DNA from: Microvirga arvi
GTDB lineage: Bacteria; Pseudomonadota; Alphaproteobacteria; Rhizobiales; Beijerinckiaceae
Reading direction: 5' to 3'
Assembly: GCF_016892765.1 (NCBI RefSeq)
Contig: NZ_JAFEMD010000031.1
Location: 1-64,000, forward strand
DNA length: 64,000 nt
The position numbers and the translations under genes are program-made. Under the pieces are notes generated by a model that saw only the letters and a program-made list of their open reading frames with translations, had not been told where the DNA came from and did no database searches. Position 1 is the stretch's first letter, and every line of letters begins with the position of its first letter. This document shows, one piece after another, positions 9,113 through 17,886 of the stretch.

Positions 9113-10804
9113 TCACTCCTCCTCGTCATCAAGATGAGAGTCGACGAGCTCGCCAAATCGCTCGGTCGCCGTGAAGCTCTCAAGACCGATGTAGAACTTC
9201 GTGGTGGTCTTCAGGCTGTTGTGCCCGAGGATCCGGCGCACGAACTCATAGTTTCCCGGTTCGCGCTTGAGGATCAGGGCAGCGGCGGCATGCCGGAACT
9301 GGTGGGTCCGCACCCGCAGGCCAGTGGCCGTCTCGACAGCGCGGGTGATCTGCTCGCTGAACATGCTTGGCGTCTTGAATGACCCGGTCTCGCCAGGGAA
9401 CAACCACAGCTCATTGTGCCCCCGCAGGAGTACAGGCTGGTGGTCGTGCAGGTACTCGTCGATGAGCGCTGTGAGCCGCTCACTAAGCTTGAACTCGAGC
9501 TTCACGCGGTTCTTCACATCGTACTTTGGGAAGGTCAGCACGTAGCGAGTTCCAGGACCGCCTGGCCGGATCAGGTTGTGCTCCAGGCGGATCCGCACAA
9601 GGTTGCCACAGCGCACGGGTGCTGCGGTGAGGAGCCCCACTGCAACCGCTAACTGGGCGCGTACGGCAGCCTTGACAGGAGCATAGTCACGCAGGCTGCG
9701 AGCTTCCTCGATCATCCGATAGGGGGTTCGGATAACCTCATCCCAGATTGGGCCGCTCAGGACCTCGTGGACGAGCGCGAGATTGAACTCCGTCATCCTC
9801 TCACTTCTGTGCTCCTCAAGCTGGAAGCGCATCTCATCGAGTCGCTCCAGGGCAAGATCATCGAAGCCGCCCACATGACGAGCAATCGACAGCGCCTTCC
9901 AGGCCAGTTCGATCATGTAGGTGCTGGGCGTGCCTCCAGCCTCTTGTCCATAATCATCGAGGATCCGCTCAACCACATCAGGATCGAGAAGGGCACGCAG
10001 CGAGGTGAGATGTTCGAGAGGAAGGCCGATGCGTATGGCCCGGCGGGCGAAGGCTTCGATCTCGCGCCGACGCGTCGCGATGGTGGAGGCTTTCGCTGGC
10101 CGGAGCCTTTTGCCGGAGGCGGCCTGACGGATGCCAGCCAGTCCGTCGAGGTAGGCCCGAACATCATCTCGAAGCCCCCTGCGGAACTCGTCCCAGGTTG
10201 AACCGATCAACCGCGAAGGGAGGGCCGGCATCGAAAGGTGGACCGCAGGCCAACCCGGGATCTGCTCATGGCACTCATTCCAGGCTCGCGCCGTCGACCG
10301 GTGGGCGGCAGGTCCTCCGAGACGGGCGGTGGTCTCAGTCCGGTAGGCCAAGTACATGCGAAGTACATCGTCCGTGATTTGCTCCGGCGCAATGTCCTTG
10401 GCAGAGACGTAGCGCATCAGGCCGTAGACGCGCGCCCGCCGACCACGGTGCTCAATCTCGTCCCGGAGCGCCGCGCACACTGGGGTGAGGGGTGTACCCC
10501 GCACCGGCACATTGGTTTCTCCGCGCAAGAACCGCAGGGCAGCTTTCAAGTTCGCCTTATGGTTCCGGAAGGTCTGCACCGACAGCCCAAGTGGGGCATG
10601 GTGCAACCGCTCAATGGGCAGGCGTAAAGCCGTCCAGCGGGCTGGGATCAGGGACAAGGGGCGATCGAGCCAGCGTCCGATTTGCCGAAGCGAGCAGCTC
10701 CATTGCGTGCGGGTGGCATGGGGCAGGGCTTCGGCCTTGCTGATGAGAGCGATGGCCTCTTCCAGGGACAGTTCGAGCAGGGCAGGGGGCGTGATCTGGT
10801 TCAT
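9113..10804 (-). CDS. Large tyrosine recombinase / site-specific integrase
   Basis: 563 residues, apparently intact. The C-terminal catalytic domain shows the first arginine in TAAPVRCGNLVRIRL, the HxxR box in VRTHQFRHAAAALIL, the second histidine in RRILGHNSLKTTTK and the nucleophile in KFYIGLES. It breaks and rejoins DNA through a phosphotyrosine intermediate. It is the first gene of a recombinase pair; a broken second recombinase starts 2 bp downstream, with the end of this gene supplying a GAGGAGGAG ribosome site. An AlpA-like regulator lies upstream on the same strand. Such pairs are common on alphaproteobacterial mobile elements; the target here is unknown. Confidence 0.92.
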   Translation of the reverse strand: MNQITPPALLELSLEEAIALISKAEALPHATRTQWSCSLRQIGRWLDRPLSLIPARWTALRLPIERLHHAPLGLSVQTFRNHKANLKAALRFLRGETNVPVRGTPLTPVCAALRDEIEHRGRRARVYGLMRYVSAKDIAPEQITDDVLRMYLAYRTETTARLGGPAAHRSTARAWNECHEQIPGWPAVHLSMPALPSRLIGSTWDEFRRGLRDDVRAYLDGLAGIRQAASGKRLRPAKASTIATRRREIEAFARRAIRIGLPLEHLTSLRALLDPDVVERILDDYGQEAGGTPSTYMIELAWKALSIARHVGGFDDLALERLDEMRFQLEEHRSERMTEFNLALVHEVLSGPIWDEVIRTPYRMIEEARSLRDYAPVKAAVRAQLAVAVGLLTAAPVRCGNLVRIRLEHNLIRPGGPGTRYVLTFPKYDVKNRVKLEFKLSERLTALIDEYLHDHQPVLLRGHNELWLFPGETGSFKTPSMFSEQITRAVETATGLRVRTHQFRHAAAALILKREPGNYEFVRRILGHNSLKTTTKFYIGLESFTATERFGELVDSHLDDEEE

Positions 10805-10828
10805 TGGGAGGGGTTCCAGATGGATCGG

Positions 10829-10962
10829 AATGGATGGAAGTAGATGTTAGACCACATTGGGGTATGTTCAAGTATATATAGGTTATTTTTATTCTGATGT
10901 ACGATACTAAGCTATCTATTACTTGATGTAATCTGATGCATTGAGATGGATGGAGATAGATG
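10829..10962. repeat. Imperfect direct repeats upstream of the recombinase gene
   Basis: Two copies of an ATGGATGGA-(A/G)-(G/A)TAGATG-type sequence lie at 10829-10846 and 10945-10962, 116 bp apart, in an AT-rich stretch (tracts such as TATATATAGG and TTATTTTTATT) unlike the flanking DNA. They precede the recombinase start at 10804. They could be regulator operators or recombinase binding sites; neither can be decided from sequence. Confidence 0.45.
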
Positions 10963-11004
10963 ATCGAGCAGATCCGGTTCGTCCGGTCGTGGGTGTTTCT
11001 TCGA

Positions 11005-11250
11005 TCAACTTGACATCGCCTTCGCCGCGTAGGGTTGCGCAACGGCCTTAGGGTACTGCGATGTTGATGTGCGGGTTTGCGCTGCTTTGTAGGCCTCTAT
11101 AGCCGTCAGGGTGTAACGAATGGCGCGGCCGCAACGAATGAAGGTAGGGCCAGTCCCGTTCATTCGCGCCTTGGCAAGGAAGCTGATGCTGACTTTGAGC
11201 TCTCTGGCGGCTTCTGAGGGGGTAAATACCTGATCGGGTGTTTTGCTCAT
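11005..11250 (-). CDS. Small AlpA/excisionase-like helix-turn-helix protein
   Basis: 81 residues. The segment FTPSEAARELKVSISFLAKA followed by GTGPTFIRCGRAIRY is the winged-helix MerR-like HTH_17 pattern of AlpA regulators and excisionases, with TAIEAYKAAQ as the final helix. ATG 11250 is chosen over the upstream in-frame start because AGAGG lies five bases ahead of it. Its place upstream of the recombinase pair suggests control of excision or of recombinase expression (inference). Confidence 0.78.
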   Translation of the reverse strand: MSKTPDQVFTPSEAARELKVSISFLAKARMNGTGPTFIRCGRAIRYTLTAIEAYKAAQTRTSTSQYPKAVAQPYAAKAMSS

Positions 11251-11416
11251 GTTAGCCTCTGTGTTCTGACGAGTGATCGCCGTTCCCACAGAGACTTGGC
11301 CAAACCTCCGCTGCCGTCACACGACGGAATTGGGCAACTTGTGCCTACTTCTGTTCCAATTTCTTCAACCGGCTGAGACTTCGATTGATCCTTTTTGCGC
11401 ACGCTATAGCGGACGG

Positions 11417-12115
11417 TCATCGACCTGCTTCTGGGAGTAGTATCTCAAACGCAAGCACAGAAGCAGTGAAAGCAGTTTCCACTCCAGCCTTTGATCCCCT
11501 GTCCCGTGTTGAAGTCGACATTCCGAGGCGTGTAACAGCTTCAAACAGTGCCTTAACAAAGTGGTCGTACCAACCAATCCCTCGCTGTCCTTGTTTCGAA
11601 GGAAGGTCCTTGAAGTTGTCTAGAATTAGCTCGGTATACAGCGATAGCTGCCGAAGTTGAGCGATGGCACTTTTCAGCTCGTTGTCGACCTTCCATGGAG
11701 ATATGTCAGGGTCATTGGTCCATGCGACAGCGTCGATAAAGAAATGGGAGTAGGTTATTAGGTCATCAGCAAACGTCGTGCTCTTGTCGTTCCAAACTGC
11801 CGAACCGCCGGTGAAAGGCTCGATCGCTTGGATCGTTGCTCGTGTGCTCTGTGAGAGCCGGGTCAGCTTTCTGAGCAGTGTCTTTCGATCGTTGCTTGCT
11901 GTCTCTTTTCGATAGTATCCCCCTGTACCTGGCATGGAGTCACGCAGCACATTGAAGGCGCTCTGCACATTATCGAACTTCAGCCCGAAACGTTTGTGTA
12001 GTCGCTTCAGTATGCTGTTAAAGAAATCCGGCTCAACCAGAAGGTTAGTGGTTACAGGACCCATAAGTGCCAAGATATCTTGGAAAGTAGGTTGTTCATC
12101 GGAGGAGTCAGACAT
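11417..12115 (-). CDS. Unrecognised 232-residue protein beside a protease remnant
   Basis: I do not recognise a family. The protein is acidic at its N-terminus (MSDSSDEQPTFQDIL), appears mostly helical and soluble, and has no signal peptide or transmembrane segment. It starts 13 bp after the end of the trypsin-like protease reading frame, so the two probably formed one operon. The DNA is visibly lower in G+C than its surroundings and sits between two integrases, which points to horizontal acquisition. A role as cofactor, target or immunity partner of the protease is possible but unproven. Confidence 0.6.
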   Translation of the reverse strand: MSDSSDEQPTFQDILALMGPVTTNLLVEPDFFNSILKRLHKRFGLKFDNVQSAFNVLRDSMPGTGGYYRKETASNDRKTLLRKLTRLSQSTRATIQAIEPFTGGSAVWNDKSTTFADDLITYSHFFIDAVAWTNDPDISPWKVDNELKSAIAQLRQLSLYTELILDNFKDLPSKQGQRGIGWYDHFVKALFEAVTRLGMSTSTRDRGSKAGVETAFTASVLAFEILLPEAGR

Positions 12116-12128
12116 TCGCCGCCGACCT

Positions 12129-12863
12129 TTATGTGAAGACTTGGGCTGCGGCAGCCTTAATCATCCCGAGTACGAGACGCGAATTTAGCATATGCCCACG
12201 GCTCGAGGACTTTGTGCCGCGCAGAAGCATGCCGGCTAAGCGCACTTTATAGGGTGGAATGAGCGAGTTGATGCTGAAGACGGGGGATCCACTCAGCCCA
12301 TTGATGCTGCGACATTCACTGAGGTCGTTAAGGGCGATCTCAGTGCATCCGTTGATGATCGATGGGCCTACAATTGTGGCTCCAAAAGCCGTGCCCTCTC
12401 GAATGATTGTGTTCTCTTCATAATCTATCTTATTCGTGCCACCCGGGAAGCCTCGGAGGACAAGGTGTGTTCCCGGTTCCGGTGTCTGCTCAATTGTATC
12501 AACGGTCAGCTTGAACGGGCCTTGGCCAAATAGATCAGTCTCGTCGAACCTCTTTGCAATCGGCAAAACGGCAATGTCGAACTTATCAATCTCCTCTGGA
12601 TCATTGCCGACTAGCGTGCAGACGCACGTGTATGGGAGGAACTCCTTACTTTCATAATGAAACGGGATGCAAATCGCTTCCTGGTCAAAGCCGTTAAGGA
12701 CGTGCTTCGCTGTAGCGATGAATTAATTGCCCTCGAATTCGCAGAGGAAGCTCGTTCCCGTCAGGGAGTATTCGTACCCCTCGAAGTAATTCCGGAATAA
12801 GACTGGGCGCGAGGCCCGGATCACGTCGAAAAGCCGTTTTTGGGATTGAGGTGGGGTACTCAT
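12129..12863 (-). pseudogene. Trypsin-like serine protease split by an in-frame stop codon
   Basis: From ATG 12863 the frame reads MSTPPQSQKRLFDVIR and reaches TGTSFLCEFEGN before a TAA at 12723-12725. It continues in the same frame with FIATAKHVLNGF. A trypsin-type triad is visible: His in TAKHV (about residue 54), Asp in KFDIAVLP (about 96) and Ser in NGLSGSPVFS (about 191). There is no signal peptide, so a cytoplasmic protease is suggested. A single base change at the stop, which sits eight codons before the catalytic histidine, would restore about 244 codons. Downstream restart at an in-frame TTG (12566) would lack His and Asp. Confidence 0.75.
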
Positions 12864-12927
12864 TCTATGGTCCGTGTCCGCAATCGTTGATTGGTGTGGT
12901 CGAGAGGCCATGCTGGGCTACCCAACA

Positions 12928-14111
12928 TCACGCTGCCATTCGTCCTGACACAAGACCGCGGATGTGCCGCCCCCAGAGTTTGAGCGCATCCTTGCGCTCG
13001 CTTAGGAACTCGTGCCGCTGGTACACGGCCGCTACGCCTGAGATTGTCCCAGTTTGGTGGTTGAGGATCTTGTCTGCTATGTGCGGCGCCACTCCAAGAC
13101 GAGCCATGCCGGATACGACAGTTCGCCTTAGGTCGTGCAAGGTCCAATCGGCTACCTTAGAGAGTTTATCAAGGCGCTTCTTAGCTTTCGAGTGCCCTTG
13201 GGAACGCGTTGTGCCATCATTCGAGAATACCAAATCTCCCGTACGGGGTATCGCCTTTAACAGCGAGAGGGCTGGTCCGCTCAAGTGTACAATGTGTGGC
13301 TTACCGTTTTTGGCATGCTCTCTGGAATAATCCAAACTTGGCGATCCAAGTTTAGATCCGCCCAAGCCATCCGTCCGACCTCATCCCGGCGCTGCCCTGT
13401 CATGACAAGGGCCTCAATGATTGAGTCAAACGGAAACCCGATCTTCCGGGCAGCTTGCAGGATCTCGGCCAGTTCCTCATCGGTCAGCATGCGATGTCGC
13501 GCCTGCTCCCGGGCAGGCATGGCAACGCCGGAACAGGGCGAGATTTCAAGGAGCCCTCGCCCGATGCACCAGTTGAAAAACTTGCGAACTGCGGCCAACG
13601 CCCTGTTGGCCATGATAGGTGAGCCGCGCTCTCGTGCCCGATCGAGCAGAGCAATCACATCGCGCTTCCGCACCTCGCCAATCGTCCAGGAGCCCCAGTA
13701 CGGCAGGACCTCCCGGTGTAGGATGCGGGCGGTCTCGGCAGCCGTCCGGTTCTGTGACACGTGCCTGGCGATGAACTCCGCCGCAAGGTCTGACACCTGC
13801 TCAGAAGCGATCCGGCGCTTCGCGGTCTGCTTCTCCGCCTGCGGGTCACGCCCAACCGCTCTCTCGGCCAAGACCCGCTGGGCCTCGATACGAGCCTGAT
13901 GCGGTGTGGTTTGGCCATACTCGCCGATCGTGTACTTGCGAGGATTGCGCCGGTCGCCCGCATGCCGGTACTGGACGAGGAAGACCTTGCGCCCTGCCGG
14001 AGTGATCTTCAATCCAAGACCTTTCAGGTCTTCATCCCACCAGATCTCGTCGCGGCGGGCAGGGGTGGGCAAGGTGTCGATGATGCGCTTGGTGAGCTTG
14101 CAAGTGGGCAT
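12928..14111 (-). pseudogene. P4-type integrase with a one-base deletion
   Basis: The N-terminal part (from ATG 14111) has the DUF4102-like opening LTKRIIDTLPTP, WWDEDLKGLGLKITPAGRK and a SAM-like region, then the first catalytic arginine in MTGQRRDEVGRM. After DRQVWIIP the frame is lost; the correct continuation EHAKNGKPHIVHLS resumes in another frame and carries LHDLRRTVVSGMA (HxxR), ILNHQTG and the tyrosine in VYQRHEF. Comparing the frames places one missing base between 13322 and 13323. Such integrases usually target tRNA 3' ends, and a tRNA-Lys 3' half lies 145 bp beyond its start. Confidence 0.87.
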
Positions 14112-14255
14112 AACGAAGGACTCGTGCGTGGCTACCTGGACCGAGAATAGGTAGCCAGAAATTTACAAGAGGAGCTATTGCGAGGAATGATCAACCCACA
14201 GAAATGTAGTGATATCAGCTATTTATGATCGGTGAGCTATTGTCATCAACTGCCA

Positions 14256-14319
14256 GGAACATGCTGCTACCTGACTTTTAATCAGAGGGTCCTGGGTTCG
14301 AGTCCCAGCGCGCTCACCA
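14256..14319 (+). repeat. 3' half of a tRNA-Lys(UUU) gene, likely integration (att) site, copy 1
   Basis: The 3' part contains the anticodon loop CTTTTAA (anticodon TTT), a T-arm CTGGG-TTCGAGT-CCCAG and the acceptor strand CGCGCTC-A-CCA. No matching 5' acceptor strand (GAGCGCG expected) or D-arm precedes it, so this is not a functional tRNA gene. It is 54/64 identical to 24171-24234, including about 14 non-tRNA bases upstream. It sits beside the P4-type integrase pseudogene, as expected for an attachment-site duplicate. Confidence 0.7.
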
Positions 14320-14325
14320 ATAATA

Positions 14326-14354
14326 TCAAAGGGTTGCCGGCACTTGCCCTTTGA
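14326..14354 (+). terminator. Hairpin after the tRNA-Lys 3' half
   Basis: TCAAAGGG at 14326-14333 pairs perfectly with CCCTTTGA at 14347-14354 across a 13-base loop. It lies 7 bases after the CCA, where a tRNA terminator would be. A related weaker hairpin follows copy 2 at 24234, so the copied segment extends past the tRNA. Confidence 0.5.
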
Positions 14355-14708
14355 GATGTTTCTCTCCAGATAGCAGACGTACGAACAAGAGAAGCTCGCT
14401 CGCATCCGAGCCAGACTGAACCGGGCAGTGGAAACGAGCGATTGAGTCGTTTACGGCGAGTAACCTGCTCAGGGGGCGGACTGCCTGGAAACGAAGCTGA
14501 AGCCCAGGGTGATCAGATAGGAAATTTTGCGCAGATCAGATTGATCGGAAGATGCCGGTCAGATCGCCAACCGCCGTCCTGAGCGGAAGTGCAACCCGCT
14601 GGCTTTGATCGACCCTGAAGTAGAGCGCCTCGATACCGATGAGGAATTCCTTCGCCGGCGTCCAGATCACGTTGGCGCCGGCGCGACATTCGCCGCAGTG
14701 CCGCCCGT
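14355..14708. other. Intergenic, no gene seen
   Basis: About 350 bases between the tRNA-half terminator and the stop of the DUF3616 gene. I found only short frames with no recognisable product and no clear regulatory site. Confidence 0.4.
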
Positions 14709-15863
14709 CTACTCGGCGGCCAGGGCTTTCGCTCGTGCCTTCAGGCGCTTGTTCGACCGGACGCGGTCTCCGGACGGAGCGATCAGGTCAGCGCGCACCG
14801 TGAAGGTATCCGGGTCAGTCCGCTCCAGGGCTGGGGCATCATAGATGACGAGCAGGGCCTCAGGGCCTGCCTCCGCCCAGAGATCGATGCCCTCAGGGTG
14901 ATCGGCGTGCAATCGATACGGCAGCTCGGCGACTATCTCGATGCGGTCAGGGGCGATGACGCCGGAGACATCGGCGTGGACCGCGTCTCGCCAGCGCAGC
15001 ACGAATGCCGGTCCTTCCAGGGACATCGTGGGCCCGACCAGTAGAAGGAGATCGTTGCCGTCGAACCGCATGTCGCGGATGCCGAGCCCGCGCGTATCGA
15101 GCAGATGCTTGCGGTAGCGCCGCTCACCGTCGATGCGGCGGGCCTTGAGCCGGCCCGGCGTCTTCTCCGCGATCTCCAGGTCGAGCACCACCGCGTGGCC
15201 CCGCAGCACCGGGCCGCGCAGGCCGAGCCAGATCCGGTCCCCGCGCGCAGCCAGCCCCTCGACGTCGAACCCGTTCTCCTTGGCCGGGATCGTCAGGAAC
15301 GGGCCGAGATGCGGATCATCGGCGACCCAATCGTTTAGGGCGCTTTTCCCCTTGCCAAACTTGGCCCAGGCAGCCCGACGCCCGTCGTTCGAGTGGGTCG
15401 GCATGAACAAGCCCGGAGCCTCCTCGACCAACGGGATTCGGCCCAGGAAGTGGCGGTTGGACTCGCGGCCGACCTGCTCCATCCGGCGCAGGGCATCATC
15501 GGCTTCGCTCTCGTCGCGCTTGGGCTTGCTGCGCTTGAGCGCATGCGAGCCGACAATCCAGAGAAAGCCGTCCACAGCGCAGAGGCCTTCGATGTCCATC
15601 TCGCCCTTGGCGCCGTCGGGCAGGTCGACGAGTTCGTCGAGACCGAAATGCCGATGCTCGCCGAATTGGCCATCCTTCATGCGCCGCAGACGTTCGACGC
15701 TCGCCGTTTCGTCGCAGGCGAGAAAGAGGCTGTCGCCGATGCGTGCGACCGCGGACAGATCCTTGTAGAGCGGATCCTGCACATGTCGCAGCGGCCGCCA
15801 ATCGGCAAAGACGAGATCGATGTGTCCGATGGTTTGGATATGGCTGTCCTGAGGCACGGTCAT
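14709..15863 (-). CDS. DUF3616-family protein
   Basis: 384 residues of a predicted beta-propeller-like family of unknown function. Characteristic segments are DLSAVARIGDSLFLACDET near the N-terminus, DIEGLCAVDGFLWIVGSHAL, FDVEGLAARGDRIWLGLRGP and LGIRDMRFDGNDLLLLVGP. The repeated (I/V)EGL...LW(I/L)(V/G)G pattern suggests repeated blades. No signal peptide follows the chosen ATG 15863, which has GGGAGGAG close in front; an upstream in-frame start would add 37 poorly conserved-looking residues. Function unknown. Confidence 0.8.
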   Translation of the reverse strand: MTVPQDSHIQTIGHIDLVFADWRPLRHVQDPLYKDLSAVARIGDSLFLACDETASVERLRRMKDGQFGEHRHFGLDELVDLPDGAKGEMDIEGLCAVDGFLWIVGSHALKRSKPKRDESEADDALRRMEQVGRESNRHFLGRIPLVEEAPGLFMPTHSNDGRRAAWAKFGKGKSALNDWVADDPHLGPFLTIPAKENGFDVEGLAARGDRIWLGLRGPVLRGHAVVLDLEIAEKTPGRLKARRIDGERRYRKHLLDTRGLGIRDMRFDGNDLLLLVGPTMSLEGPAFVLRWRDAVHADVSGVIAPDRIEIVAELPYRLHADHPEGIDLWAEAGPEALLVIYDAPALERTDPDTFTVRADLIAPSGDRVRSNKRLKARAKALAAE

Positions 15864-16060
15864 CTCCTCCCGGCGGTGCTGCCGAGTCTGATCGCTCACG
15901 CGATCCGACGGGAACCCGACGAAGACAACCCGACAACGGCTCGACCGCGAGGTGAGCGCACAGTTAAGTAACATAGGCTGAGATCGTTTGCGGCCAAGGG
16001 GCGACCGGGCCTGAACGGCTTGCCCTGCATCTCCTGATGCGCCTTCGATATTTCCGCACC

Positions 16061-16135
16061 GATCCGCCTGCCAACGGCTCCTGCTGGTACTGTACCAATC
16101 CGCAATGCGCCCAAGGCATCGAAGACATCGGTCCC
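16061..16135 (+). pseudogene. Short remnant of a CWY-motif secreted protein
   Basis: About 25 codons read DPPANGSCWYCTNPQCAQG-IEDIGP. They match, at 12 of 20 positions, the C-terminal tail GSCWYYTDPQRTQGFWDVCP of the secreted protein at 17887-18432. No start, signal peptide or repeat region precedes it. It is best read as the tail of a lost paralogue on the opposite strand. Confidence 0.4.
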
Positions 16136-16187
16136 GATGAGACGCCCTCCGCTTTGGCTCGACTTATGTGGAGCGGTCTACGGAATG

Positions 16188-16364
16188 TCAGCGAGGCAGT
16201 CCTCGCATCGGTATGGCGGCTCCCCCGAAGGTGTCGTTGCGGATTGCCGGCGACTGCGTGGCTTGCGATGTGACGTAGTTCGGCGGTCGCGAGTCCGAGC
16301 CGGAGCTTGAGACGCAAGCTGCCAGTAGAGCGCTTGCCACAAGTACGGCGATGATCGTTCGCAT
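16188..16364 (-). CDS. Small lipoprotein, 58 residues
   Basis: Too short for most gene finders but well supported: AAGGAG lies five bases before the ATG at 16362-16364. The product begins MRTIIAVLVASALLAAC, a signal peptide ending in a lipobox (LLAAC), then a short serine-rich and polar tail to TGA at 16188-16190. It should be lipidated and anchored in the inner or outer membrane. Function unknown; such short lipoproteins are common in this bacterial order. Confidence 0.75.
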   Translation of the reverse strand: MRTIIAVLVASALLAACVSSSGSDSRPPNYVTSQATQSPAIRNDTFGGAAIPMRGLPR

Positions 16365-16520
16365 GGCATCTCCTTGATCCGCCGATAGGTGCCCGAGCGC
16401 CTTGCTGGGACATGCATCGGCCTATGTCGCCCAGTCAACGGGCAGAGTTCTGTCGTATCCAGCGGGGCATCGTCATAAGGCGTTCCGCCGCCGTTCCTGC
16501 CAATGCCATCAAGTCCGCGC

Positions 16521-17069
16521 TTACCTGGCTCCGCGCGCCTCATTAGGGAAAATCCAAAGATCGAGGCCCTCCTCGTCATCCACCTCCATGCGCCGGTTCT
16601 CGATGGCGTTCCGGAATCCCTCGATCGCGTGCACCGTCACGAGGCGCAGCCGCATCTTCTGGTCGGGGCTCAGGGTCTGGTAAAGCGGTTGCCAGGCATC
16701 GGCGAGTTTCTTCAGGCCCGCTGCCCGGTCTGCCAAGACGTCGGCACGCTGGCGGTAGAGTTGCACAGGATCGATCTCCCGCCACTGGCCCATGCGCTCT
16801 CCTAACGCTTCCAACCGGCGGTAGCGCGTCTCAGCTCTGGCGCGGATCGCCTCCTCCACGGCCGGCCAATACTGCTGCTGCTCCGGCGTGAGTTGAAGCG
16901 CGGCCTTGATTACCCCGACCCGAACATCGGTCAGCATCTTGAACTCGGCTTGGCTCAGCCGTCCGCTGTCAGGCGTGCCGACTGGGCTGGAGGTGGCTTG
17001 CTGTGCATGGGCTAAAGGCGCGCCAACGATGAACAAGGCCGTCACGGCACCGATCAATCCTTCCCGCAT
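16521..17069 (-). CDS. Periplasmic LTXXQ (Spy/CpxP-like) protein
   Basis: 182 residues with a Sec signal peptide (hydrophobic run to about AHAQQ). The mature part carries two LTXXQ-type repeats, LQLTPEQQQYWP and TLSPDQKMRLRL, in long charged helices. This places it with Spy/CpxP-related periplasmic chaperone or metal-stress proteins. The C-terminal tail EVDDEEGLDLWIFP is acidic. No two-component or metal-efflux genes lie next to it, so its stress signal is not evident. Confidence 0.8.
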   Translation of the reverse strand: MREGLIGAVTALFIVGAPLAHAQQATSSPVGTPDSGRLSQAEFKMLTDVRVGVIKAALQLTPEQQQYWPAVEEAIRARAETRYRRLEALGERMGQWREIDPVQLYRQRADVLADRAAGLKKLADAWQPLYQTLSPDQKMRLRLVTVHAIEGFRNAIENRRMEVDDEEGLDLWIFPNEARGAR

Positions 17070-17397
17070 CTCTGTCTCCTGATGGTTCGAACAATCGTCA
17101 GCCTACGGGCCGGATCGTAGGCCTGCTTGACGCGTTGGGACTCCGTGTTGGCAGTTTGGGCCACAGCAGGCGCAAGCGGTGACCTTGACCGGCCCTGCGC
17201 CACTTACGAGCCCCGTGGACGGATGCGGATCTCCGGACCGACCTGTCCCACGACAAGTTGCCGTTGTGACACGCGAGGATTCTGCCGAGGCCCTTGGTCA
17301 CGAAATGCACAGCAATTGTCCCAAGCAGACAAGCAGGTGCCCGGAATCGGAGCATGATGAAAGCACGGCTGGTACGGGCAGAAATGGATGGAGGGAC
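17070..17397. other. Intergenic between divergent genes, no gene seen
   Basis: About 330 bases separating the LTXXQ gene and the DUF6894 gene, which are divergently transcribed, so promoters for both should be here. I saw no convincing palindrome or additional coding frame. Confidence 0.4.
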
Positions 17398-17643
17398 ATG
17401 CCTCGGTTCTTCTTTCACGTCAGGAGCGCTTGCAAGGATCTGAGCCGGGACGAACTGGGGCTCGACTATCCCGATGTCGAAACGGCTTACCTGGAAGTTT
17501 TCCGGGGCGCCCAAGGGATGATGTGTGAGTTTGCGGCCCGAAGCCTGAACCCGCAGGACTATGCCGTCGAGATTGAGAACGACTCGGGCGAGGTGGTCTT
17601 CGAACTTCCGTTCTCCGAGGTTTCCGGCCGACAAATTCCTTAA
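17398..17643 (+). CDS. DUF6894-family small protein
   Basis: 81 residues beginning MPRFFFHVRSACKDLSRDE, then LGLDYPDVETAYLEVFRGAQ, the hallmark of DUF6894 proteins that are abundant in Rhizobiales. GGAGGG lies just before the ATG. It is soluble, has no signal peptide and its function is unknown. Confidence 0.85.
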   Translation: MPRFFFHVRSACKDLSRDELGLDYPDVETAYLEVFRGAQGMMCEFAARSLNPQDYAVEIENDSGEVVFELPFSEVSGRQIP

Positions 17644-17886
17644 CCACCGTTTCCAGTCCGATCTCATCGGACTGCCTGAGACCAGCAGACAGGCTAGCGT
17701 AATGCATTGCTGAGCTGGCCCGTCGGATCCTCCTCATCAGGTGAGGCCAGCGCTGTGTGTGGAATCCGCTGGAGTTCCCGGCAATGGCCGCTGCCCATAA
17801 CGACAGACCAAGCGACTCGTCCGGCTGTCCCGGGTGCATTGCTCTGGCCTGTGGACCCTACATCGGGCACTGTCAAGTCGTTGTAC

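Noticed and set aside
14231..14319. GGTGAGC at 14231-14237, which could pair with GCTCACC of the tRNA 3' end
   Set aside because: It is not in the position or sequence of a tRNA 5' acceptor strand and no D-arm lies between; treated as chance.
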